From NCBI GenBank assembly GCA_964649195.1, contig CAZYPK010000201.1, positions 1 through 8,187 of the forward strand: 8,187 nt of DNA, in the 5' to 3' direction. Made by a program: the position numbers and the translations under genes. This document shows positions 1 through 5,131 of the stretch, piece by piece. A model generated the notes under the pieces. That model was not told the DNA's origin. It saw nothing but the letters and a program-made list of their open reading frames with translations, and ran no database searches. Numbering within the stretch: the first letter of the stretch is position 1; each line of letters opens with the position of its first letter. Source of the stretch: JTS-RE9 sp964649195 (GTDB lineage Bacteria > Planctomycetota > Phycisphaerae > Phycisphaerales > Phycisphaeraceae).

Positions 1-24
1 GGCCGTCGCAACCGAATCGGCTCG

Positions 25-64
25 GCGGGAGCCTCGCCCTCCCAGCGGGAGCCTCACCCTCCTA
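25..64. repeat. Two tandem 20-bp direct repeats
   Basis: Two adjacent 20-bp units (25-44 and 45-64) share the core GCGGGAGCCTC and differ at only two positions. Each unit contains a small inverted repeat (GGGAG ... CTCCC), so each could form a short hairpin. No credible ORF crosses this edge. The rest of 1-142 holds only a small hairpin at 95-107 (GCCGC-TTC-GCGGC). The unit looks like a dispersed intergenic repeat, but one window cannot show its copy number. Confidence 0.6.
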
Positions 65-142
65 GTCCGACTACGCGCTCCCCCTACTTCCTGCGCCGCT
101 TCGCGGCTGTCAGAAATGCGTCCCGGAATTGGAAGAAGAAGC

Positions 143-169
143 AAAAAAAGCCCCGGCGCGAGCCGGGGC
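143..169 (-). terminator. Rho-independent terminator of the PEP-CTERM gene
   Basis: Read on the minus strand, a perfect 8-bp GC stem (GCCCCGGC / GCCGGGGC, 150-157 and 162-169) closes a 4-nt loop and is followed by seven consecutive T (complement of 143-149). It begins 30 bp after the stop codon of the PEP-CTERM gene. There is no T tract on the other strand, so it works in one direction only. Confidence 0.9.
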
Positions 170-198
170 GGTTGGGGTTGAAGTGATGATTTCAATGT

Positions 199-822
199 TC
201 AGGCCGCGCGGCGACGGCGCACCATCAGGCCGGCCAGCGCGAGCAGGCCCAGCGAGGCGGTGGCGGGTTCGGGGATCGTGGTCGAAGCCAGTTCGAGATC
301 GATGGTGTACGCCGCGCCTCCGGAACCGGAAGCATTAAATGTGGGGGATGCGGTGACCACGATGGAAACGCTGTCGGGGCCAATGGGGCCCAGCGCCACG
401 GTTCCCAGGACCAGAGGGCTGCTGCTGGAGAGCGTTGCACCCGTAATGAAACTGCCTCCCGTCCACTCAAGCTCCGACAGGTTGATCGTGAATGAACTGC
501 CATCGACTGTCTCGCTGAACGAGGTCGAACCAAACATGGTAAGCTCAATGAAGGAGTCTTCCACGTTGATGGCGACACTAAGGCCGTTATCGGGGTTGCC
601 GGCAGAGAACGGTGTGTCGATCTGGAAGCCGAAGTCGTCGCCCGGCGAAACGACCGTGACGGTCGCCGGAAGCGTCGGCGGGTTCTCCAACGACAGATTG
701 TGGGTGAGCAGCACGTTGATCTCGATGTCGGTGCCGACCAGAGTGGCTTGCGCGGGCCGCACCGCCAGGCCAGCCAAGGCGACAACGACAGCGAACAGGA
801 CACAACGATTCATACGATTCAT
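199..822 (-). CDS. PEP-CTERM sorting domain protein
   Basis: This 207-residue protein is predicted to be exported and handled by the PEP-CTERM/exosortase sorting system, ending up at the cell surface or in extracellular matrix. Residues 1-26 form a signal peptide: basic MNRMNR, a hydrophobic core, then a cleavage site after RPAQA. The last 24 residues are a textbook sorting tail: P-E-P at 184-186, a hydrophobic helix at about 187-201, then RRRR at 202-205. The middle, about 155 residues rich in Ser, Thr, Val and Gly, looks like a beta-sandwich with no recognisable catalytic motif and no Cys. The start at 822 is supported by AAAGGGG at 829-835, six bases upstream; Met4 is a possible alternative. 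The gene stands alone, with its own promoter candidate and a strong terminator. The exosortase that would process it is not in the window. The family call is secure; the specific function is unknown. Confidence 0.9.
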   Translation of the reverse strand: MNRMNRCVLFAVVVALAGLAVRPAQATLVGTDIEINVLLTHNLSLENPPTLPATVTVVSPGDDFGFQIDTPFSAGNPDNGLSVAINVEDSFIELTMFGSTSFSETVDGSSFTINLSELEWTGGSFITGATLSSSSPLVLGTVALGPIGPDSVSIVVTASPTFNASGSGGAAYTIDLELASTTIPEPATASLGLLALAGLMVRRRRAA

Positions 823-973
823 AGTGAACCCCTTTCATTCATGCTCCTGCCCGCGGCTTTGTCCGCACACAGGAAGTGCCAGGTCCGAAATGCGATCTTC
901 CTTCGGCTCGCGTCCCTTTCGAACGATCAGCGGATGGCAACCGATCTCCGCCCGGACCGAAGTGAGAAATACG

Positions 974-1003
974 GTAATAATGAGTAAAAAAGTGAAATGT
1001 CAC
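974..1003 (-). promoter_or_regulatory. Candidate sigma-70-type promoter for the PEP-CTERM gene
   Basis: On the minus strand there is GTGACA (998-1003), an 18-bp AT-rich spacer containing six T, then TATTAC (974-979). It matches consensus at 5/6 and 4/6 positions. It sits in the most AT-rich stretch of the 363-bp gap and would give a leader of about 145 nt. I see no recognisable riboswitch in that leader (823-970). This is a pattern match only. Confidence 0.35.
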
Positions 1004-1019
1004 ACTGGAGAAGATGGGT

Positions 1020-1049
1020 CATCCGGGGGCATCCGGGGGGCATCCGGGG
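1020..1049. repeat. Three tandem CATCCGGGG repeats
   Basis: Three direct copies of CATCCGGGG(G) lie head to tail with a period of 10-11 bp, differing only in the length of the G run. They lie between the PEP-CTERM promoter region and the end of the PAS-GAF-receiver gene. This is a non-coding low-complexity repeat of a kind that can vary in copy number. Confidence 0.6.
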
Positions 1050-1147
1050 CGCGGCAATCCGTGCCGGCTTCGTGCAAGTAGATGGCATGAGTCCGCGCCC
1101 CCCGCGGCGAACAGGCTTCATGAATGTTGCGTGCCCCCGGAGCCCCG

Positions 1148-1181
1148 ATGGTGAGTTTCGCCGAGCCTCAACCCACCCTAC
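1148..1181 (-). repeat. Hairpin-forming repeat just after the PAS-GAF-receiver stop codon
   Basis: GGTGAGTT (1150-1157) pairs with AACCCACC (1170-1177) with one mismatch around a 12-nt loop. On the minus strand this reads as TAGGGTGGGTTGAGGC followed by the second arm. It starts about 5 bp downstream of the stop codon at 1186-1188, so it would form at the 3' end of that transcript. No T tract follows, so it is not a classical terminator. From memory, sequences of the form GGTGGGTT...AACCCACC are common dispersed palindromes in many bacteria; that identification has not been verified. Confidence 0.5.
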
Positions 1182-1185
1182 GCGA

Positions 1186-2904
1186 TCACCCATTGCGGCT
1201 CGGATCGGGTTTCGCGTCGGTCGGGGCCGGGGCGCCGCAGCCCAGCGCCTTGCGGACCTCATCGAGCATCTGGTCGATCTTGAAAGGCTTGAACATCACG
1301 CTGGCCAGGCCTTCTTCGCTGGCGCGGACGATGGAGTGGCTCGGGTCGTAACCGAAGCCTGTCATGAGAATGACGGGCAGTGTCTCATCGATGCGGCGGG
1401 CGGCGGCGAAAATCTCGTAGCCGTTGCGGTACGGCATCTTGATGTCGGAAATGACCAGGTCGTAGCTCTCCTGGTTGAGCATGTTCACGGCTTCGAAGCC
1501 ATCCTTGCAGATCGTGGCCTTGCAGCCGAGCTTGCGAAGGACATCGGCGATGGTCTGGCGGATGTTCTGTTCGTCATCGGCGATGAGGATGCGTTTGTCC
1601 GCCAAGCCCGGTTCGATGCAGGCCGGCTTGTCGGCATCGACCCCCAGCACATGCTGCGGGCCGGCCTTGACCGTGCGCATCACCTGACGGATCGATTCGA
1701 CATGCTCGACGATGGTGTAGAGCCGTCTGCGCATCGAGTCGTCGCCGATGTATTCCTCCATCAGCGTCTGGGCTTCGGTGACGATGTCGTTGAGCGGGCT
1801 GGCCATTTCCTGCACGACGTTTTCGGTGATCTGCCCGGTCGCGGTGCAGCGCTCGACGACGAGCAGGTCGAGAATGTTGAGCGACATCGCCACGTACTGG
1901 CCGAAGATCTCGGCGAACTGGCGGTCATCCTCGCCGAACGCGCCGACCACATCGGACTCGATGTTGTAAACGCCGATGACCTTGTCATACAGGCGCAGCG
2001 GCACGGTCAGCGAGCTCTTGCAATGGTTGAGGCCGATGACGTAGCGCGGGTCTTTTTCGGTGTCGTGGCAGATGTAGGAGCGGCCGGTGGAGCCGACGTA
2101 ACCGCTGATGCCGTTGCCTTCGGGCTGGGCGTAAAGATCGATTTCCAGCGCTTCGTTGGGAAGCCCTTCGGCGATGACCAGTTCGAGCTTGTTGGATCGC
2201 TTGTCGAGCAGGCGAATCGAGAAATGGTCGAAGTGCATCAGCTCCTTGCTGAACTTGATGATTTTGTCGCGAAGAATCTTGAGCCGTTCGGCAGGCGCCT
2301 TGTTGGCAATCGATTCGCTTTCGATGCGCGAGAGCTCGCGGCCCGCGGAATCAATCGCATCGATCTTCTGCTGAAGCCGGCGGCCACTGGTGGCATCCCA
2401 GACGACGGCGACGATCTGAATCACCTGGCCGGTGTCATCGACGACCGGCGAAGTCATCGCTTCGTAATAACGCGACTCGACCTGGAAGGTGTATTTCTTG
2501 CTGCGCGTCTGTGTCGGATCGGTCATGGGCGAGGACTGGCGGGTGAACACCGCGCGAGCCTGGCAACTGATCTGACTGACCTTTTCATAGACCGCCGGCG
2601 TGAACTTCCGCATTCGCTGGTTGGACCAGGTACACCGGCCATCGGTATCGACGATGCAGACCCCTTCGCCGATCGTGTTGAGAACGAGGCTGGCCTTCTG
2701 CCCGACGAGGTCGCGTTCCAGCGGCAGGAAGTCGCCGACATCTGAAAGAACCACATGATAAGACTCACGGCGAAGGGCCGCCATCGCTTCATCGGTGTTG
2801 CTGAATGTGTCAACTTGGAAGTAGGGAGAAAGAGCCTGCGAGACACTGGAGGTGTTCGTGTATTTCCCGCCGAGAATAAGCAAGCGAGGCTTGTCGTGTT
2901 GCAT
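1186..2904 (-). CDS. PAS-GAF-receiver signalling protein with degenerate kinase dimerisation domain
   Basis: This is a cytoplasmic multidomain two-component protein of 572 residues with no membrane segment. Residues 5-66 resemble the first half of a receiver domain: the phosphoacceptor-like Asp55 (VVLSD) is present, but the acidic pair is replaced by GG. A PAS domain covers about 71-175, a helical linker about 176-205, and a GAF domain about 207-347. Residues 355-412 align well with a histidine-kinase dimerisation helix pair (QEMASPLNDI where kinases have HExxxPL), but the phosphorylated His is Gln365 and no HATPase domain follows. A complete receiver occupies about 437-553, with D443/D444, phosphoacceptor D487 (SDIKMP), T515 and K539. 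It therefore probably receives phosphate from another kinase and signals through PAS/GAF ligand sensing or protein contacts. No DNA-binding or output enzyme domain is seen. The start at 2904 has a GGTAGGG-like ribosome site just upstream. The partner kinase is not in the window. Confidence 0.85.
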   Translation of the reverse strand: MQHDKPRLLILGGKYTNTSSVSQALSPYFQVDTFSNTDEAMAALRRESYHVVLSDVGDFLPLERDLVGQKASLVLNTIGEGVCIVDTDGRCTWSNQRMRKFTPAVYEKVSQISCQARAVFTRQSSPMTDPTQTRSKKYTFQVESRYYEAMTSPVVDDTGQVIQIVAVVWDATSGRRLQQKIDAIDSAGRELSRIESESIANKAPAERLKILRDKIIKFSKELMHFDHFSIRLLDKRSNKLELVIAEGLPNEALEIDLYAQPEGNGISGYVGSTGRSYICHDTEKDPRYVIGLNHCKSSLTVPLRLYDKVIGVYNIESDVVGAFGEDDRQFAEIFGQYVAMSLNILDLLVVERCTATGQITENVVQEMASPLNDIVTEAQTLMEEYIGDDSMRRRLYTIVEHVESIRQVMRTVKAGPQHVLGVDADKPACIEPGLADKRILIADDEQNIRQTIADVLRKLGCKATICKDGFEAVNMLNQESYDLVISDIKMPYRNGYEIFAAARRIDETLPVILMTGFGYDPSHSIVRASEEGLASVMFKPFKIDQMLDEVRKALGCGAPAPTDAKPDPSRNG

Positions 2905-3005
2905 AGCCCTACCTGTAGCCCAACCCGGATCGCGGACCCGTTGCGAACCTGATCATCATATCGGCGGAACACCGATTTTTCCAGCAATGCTCAAATAATC
3001 TGGAG

Positions 3006-3080
3006 CCGGGGGAGCAGGAAGAGCCGGGGGAGATGGAAGAGCAGGAAGAGCAGGAAGAGCAGGAGGAGTTGGAAGAGCAG
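3006..3080. repeat. Eight tandem 9-bp purine-rich repeats
   Basis: Eight consecutive 9-bp units cover 3006-3077, plus 3 bp of a ninth. The consensus is CAGGAAGAG; the first four units alternate CCGGGGGAG and (CA/AT)GGAAGAG as an 18-bp higher-order unit. On the minus strand an open frame through it reads as Pro-Ala-Leu repeats, which is an artefact of the period. The array abuts the REP-like pair starting at 3081. It lies in the 385-bp gap upstream of the PAS-GAF-receiver gene. No promoter could be placed there convincingly beyond an isolated TATGAT on the minus strand near 2954-2959. Confidence 0.8.
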
Positions 3081-3197
3081 GGTGGCTGGGGCTGAGTCCG
3101 CGAAGCCCCGGCCTAGGCGCACGAAACAAGGTGAGGCAACTGATCACTGATAATCCCTTGGGCCGGGGCTTGCGCAAAACCTTCAGCCCCAGCATCC
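3081..3197. repeat. Head-to-head pair of REP-like palindromes (locus 1)
   Basis: Two palindromic units face each other across a 47-bp spacer. Type A (3081-3113, plus) has arms GGCTGGGGCT and AGCCCCGGCC around the loop GAGTCCGCGA. Type B (3161-3197, minus) has the same arms but a longer loop ending in TGCGCA. The type A unit recurs at 5250-5282 in inverted orientation with 32 of 33 identical bases, and type B recurs at 5155-5190. The architecture resembles enterobacterial BIMEs, where two REP subtypes alternate in inverse orientation. No RAYT-type transposase is in the window. Confidence 0.75.
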
Positions 3198-3222
3198 GGC
3201 GCGTATCGATCACCCCTTGTTG

Positions 3223-3245
3223 GCCCGCGCCCTTCCGGGCGGGGC
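3223..3245. repeat. GC-rich hairpin downstream of the anti-sigma gene
   Basis: A 9-bp GC stem with one bulged G (3223-3232 against 3237-3245) closes a TTCC loop. It has no adjacent T tract on either strand. It lies about 30 bp beyond the more convincing terminator of the anti-sigma gene. It could be a back-up transcript end or another dispersed palindrome; the sequence alone does not decide. Confidence 0.4.
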
Positions 3246-3272
3246 TTAAGCGAAACTCAGGTTTGGAAATGC

Positions 3273-3300
3273 AAAAGAACCGGCGGCGTTCACCGGCCGG
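3273..3300 (-). terminator. Likely terminator of the anti-sigma gene, overlapping its stop codon
   Basis: On the minus strand CCGGCCGG (3293-3300) pairs with CCGCCGG (3280-3286) with a single bulge. The 6-nt loop contains the TGA stop codon (3290-3292). The stem is followed directly by TTCTTTT (complement of 3273-3279). The T tract is interrupted by one C, so efficiency is uncertain. Confidence 0.55.
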
Positions 3301-4285
3301 CGTAGAACGTGCCCGCCGCTTCCTTCATCAGGCTGGAGCGTTCGCCGACGAGGTAGTACACGGCGCTGCCGCGACGCCAGACGAACACGGGATGGACGGA
3401 ACCTTCGGGGGTGACGGTGTGGAGTTTTCCCTCTTCGATCCCGACCTCTTTCGCCTCATCGCTGCGAATCCAGAGGCTCAGCGAATCGGAGCGGATGGCG
3501 CTGTCGATCGGGCGATAAACCAGATGGACCGCCTTGCCGCCGGGCAGCGAGCAGGCGCCGGCGCCGCGATACTTGTAACCCAGCTCGGTCAGGTCAGGCA
3601 GGGAGACGTTGATCTGCGGTCCCAGGTATTTGGCGATCTTCGCCGGGACTTCGGTGAGCACCGTGCTGAAATCGTCGGCACGGTAGAGGTTGTCGATCTT
3701 TGATGAACAGGATTCGTGCCGGGTCCCCATGCGGGAGACGCGGCCGGTCTCCATCAGGTCCTCACGATAGACCGGCCGGTCCAGGTCGGCCAGTCGCAAG
3801 GTGGCCTTCGACGGATCAGGTTTATCGGGGGTGACGGGGATACTGGGGGTGACGGGGGTGACGGGATTGATGACGACTTTCGGTTCCTGCCGCTCACCGG
3901 TGCCGGAACGATTGATCGACCAGAGATAAAACCCCAAAGCCACGACCAGCACCGCCGCCGCCGCGGGCAGCCACGCACGAAGACGAAGCAGGAAGGATGA
4001 CGGTGAAGCCGCCCGCGCCGCCCGGCGACCGGATTCATCCAAGGCCGCGGCGGCGGAAATCGCCATGATCCGGCTGCGCAGCCCGGCAGGCACTTGAGGC
4101 GTCTGCTCCCGCATGGCCTGATCGACGAGCCTGCGCAGCTGCTGCTGGTGCATGACGCGCTGCGTGGCCTTGGGGTTCATCGCCATGCGCTCCAGAATGC
4201 GCAGGTTCGTCTCCACATCAAGCTCGCCATCGGCGAATGCTTCAATGTAGCGGCGAAGGTCGTGTTGCAGGTCGTTGTCATCCAT
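3290..4285 (-). CDS. Membrane-anchored anti-sigma factor (FADGELD type, no zinc ligands)
   Basis: This is a 331-residue single-pass membrane protein, probably the inhibitor of the ECF sigma factor encoded upstream. Residues 1-60 form a helical cytoplasmic domain with the F-A-D-G-E-L-D signature at 17-23 seen in anti-sigma domains of the RsiW/ZAS fold. The usual His...Cys-x2-Cys zinc ligands are absent: the position of the Cys pair reads MNPKAT, so this would be a zinc-free version. A basic stretch is followed by a transmembrane helix at about 104-122. Outside the membrane come a short Pro-Thr linker (about 141-153, PVTPVTPSIPVTP) and a C-terminal domain of about 170 residues that I do not recognise. 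It could sense an envelope or chemical signal through that domain. The start at 4285 has a weak CAAGG site about 8 bases upstream. It lies 224 bp after the sigma gene, unusually far for such a pair, and the gap is filled with repeats. Confidence 0.8.
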   Translation of the reverse strand: MDDNDLQHDLRRYIEAFADGELDVETNLRILERMAMNPKATQRVMHQQQLRRLVDQAMREQTPQVPAGLRSRIMAISAAAALDESGRRAARAASPSSFLLRLRAWLPAAAAVLVVALGFYLWSINRSGTGERQEPKVVINPVTPVTPSIPVTPDKPDPSKATLRLADLDRPVYREDLMETGRVSRMGTRHESCSSKIDNLYRADDFSTVLTEVPAKIAKYLGPQINVSLPDLTELGYKYRGAGACSLPGGKAVHLVYRPIDSAIRSDSLSLWIRSDEAKEVGIEEGKLHTVTPEGSVHPVFVWRRGSAVYYLVGERSSLMKEAAGTFYAGR

Positions 4286-4314
4286 CGGTGCAGCCTTGGG
4301 CGGAGGTCGAAAGC

Positions 4315-4380
4315 CAGAGGTCAGAGGTCAGAGGTCAGAGGTCAGCAATCTCAAATTTCAAATCTCAAATCTCAAATCTC
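4315..4380 (+). repeat. Two adjacent heptamer tandem arrays
   Basis: Four exact copies of CAGAGGT (4315-4342, plus three further bases) are followed by an AT-rich array. The second array has four copies of CAAATYT (4352-4379), preceded by one degenerate unit. Both have a 7-bp period but unrelated sequence. They lie immediately upstream of the anti-sigma start, in its 5' leader region if sigma and anti-sigma are co-transcribed. Heptamer arrays are known as STRR repeats in cyanobacteria; whether these are related is not known. A degenerate relative of the first array is on the opposite strand at 5883-5917. Confidence 0.8.
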
Positions 4381-4391
4381 TTGATCGAGGG

Positions 4392-4471
4392 ACTTCTGAA
4401 TAACCCCCGATGTATCGTGAACCAAGGATTGCTACGCCGCAAGCGGTTTGGACGCGAGGTTATTCAGGAGT
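4392..4471. mobile_element. MITE-like 80-bp element with 16-bp terminal inverted repeats
   Basis: The ends ACTTCTGAATAACCCC (4392-4407) and GAGGTTATTCAGGAGT (4456-4471) are inverted repeats matching at 14 of 16 positions, including an unbroken CTGAATAACC core. The 48-bp interior has no coding capacity and includes a small palindrome CCGCAAGCGG. The size and ends fit a miniature inverted-repeat transposable element. Flanking target duplications are not clear, and no related transposase is present. A long hairpin of this kind between sigma and anti-sigma could also attenuate transcription. Confidence 0.45.
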
Positions 4472-4509
4472 CGCAAATTTCTTGCTCGAATCCAATATCC
4501 CAGGTCAAT

Positions 4510-5083
4510 TCAATCCACCCGTATCCCATGTTCCGCCGCGACGTCGGCCAGCCGCTCACTGAGGATGGCCCTTGCCCGGTACAGCCTGCTCATCACCGTG
4601 CCCAGCGGCACATTCAATACATCGGCCACTTCACGGTACTTTAGGCCCTCCACCGCCCATAAAAGCAACACTTCACGATATCGGTCGTCCAACTCATCGA
4701 TCGCCTTCTTCAGACGATCATCGACCTGTTCCCAGTCCAGACTCGCCAGATCCCAGCAAGGCGAAGGCGTGTCCAACTCGCTGGCGACCGATTCATGCCT
4801 CAGATCATCGGCCAGCGTGGGTTCCCGGCGATCCCGGCCCATCTTCGTATAGAAGATGTTATGCAGGATCTTGAAGAGCCAGGGCCGGATGCCGCGCTCG
4901 CGAAGCTCGAAGCTCGAAGCTCGGCTCGGCGCGAAGGGCGCGCAGAAACGTCTCCTGCACCAGGTCGCCCACATCATCGCTCTTGCGACACAGGTGAAAC
5001 GCCATGCGATGCACCGAATCCAGTTCCGCCAGCGCCAATCGGTGAAACTCAACGGTTTCCAACGATGCCTCCCAGTCAGTCAA
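4510..5083 (-). CDS. ECF sigma-70 factor gene, frame-broken by a heptamer duplication
   Basis: This gene encodes an ECF-family RNA polymerase sigma factor, but its two halves are in different frames. The N-terminal half starts at a TTG at 5083 (TDWEASLE...) and carries region 2, including DDVGDLVQETFLRAL. After residue 59 it runs out of frame and stops at 4859, giving only 74 residues. The C-terminal half, open from 5052 to 4510 in another frame, carries the rest of region 2 (RGIRPWLFKILHNIFY) and all of region 4, with the helix-turn-helix YREVADVLNVPLGTVMSRLY. The frames meet within three copies of a heptamer at 4901-4921. Deleting one copy gives a continuous 188-residue protein, a normal ECF length, reading SFELRERGIRPW across the join. 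No ATG or GTG lies upstream in frame without entering the 5132-5316 repeat, and there is no clear ribosome site at the TTG. It lies upstream of the anti-sigma gene on the same strand. It could be a pseudogene, a phase-variable gene, or an assembly error. Confidence 0.85.
4901..4921 (-). repeat. Three perfect heptamer repeats inside the sigma gene
   Basis: CGAAGCT occurs three times in a row on the plus strand (AGCTTCG when read with the gene), followed by a degenerate CGGCT. A 7-bp unit shifts the reading frame by one base for each copy gained or lost. With three copies the sigma gene is out of frame; with two it is in frame. The first two copies encode SFEL-R of the intact protein, so the third looks like a duplication of coding sequence. 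Confidence 0.9.
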
Positions 5084-5092
5084 TGGAACAAC

Positions 5093-5098
5093 ACTATA
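5093..5098 (-). promoter_or_regulatory. Possible -10 element of the sigma gene
   Basis: On the minus strand TATAGT matches the TATAAT consensus at five of six positions and ends about 9 bases before the TTG start codon at 5083. No good -35 element is found at 17 bp (TTTCCG is the closest), although TTGACG occurs further upstream at 5125-5130. If used, the message would be almost leaderless, which would fit the lack of a Shine-Dalgarno sequence. The evidence is weak. Confidence 0.25.
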
Positions 5099-5131
5099 GG
5101 GCGCAAAGATATTCCCGGAAAGTGCGTCAAA

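Noticed and set aside
836..890. Possible c-di-GMP (GEMM) riboswitch in the PEP-CTERM leader, suggested by GGACAAAGCC on the minus strand
   Set aside because: The other conserved GEMM blocks and the paired stems are missing; a single short match is not enough.
997..2745. Long plus-strand open frame of 582 codons
   Set aside because: It lies antisense to the PAS-GAF-receiver gene and has the His/Asp/Ala-rich composition of a GC-rich shadow frame. It shows no domain, and the minus-strand protein has clear conserved motifs throughout.
2956..3213. Minus-strand open frame reading as Pro-Ala-Leu repeats
   Set aside because: The repeats arise only from translating the 9-bp DNA array, and the rest of the frame is REP-like sequence. 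There is no ribosome site or protein-like composition.
4315..4380. CRISPR-like array
   Set aside because: The units are 7 bp and directly contiguous, without spacers; no cas genes are present.
4922..5052. Start of the C-terminal sigma frame at 5052 as a separate protein
   Set aside because: Residues before SFELRERG in that frame (Trp-, Arg- and Cys-rich) are out-of-frame translation of region 2. The true region 2 sequence is in the other frame.
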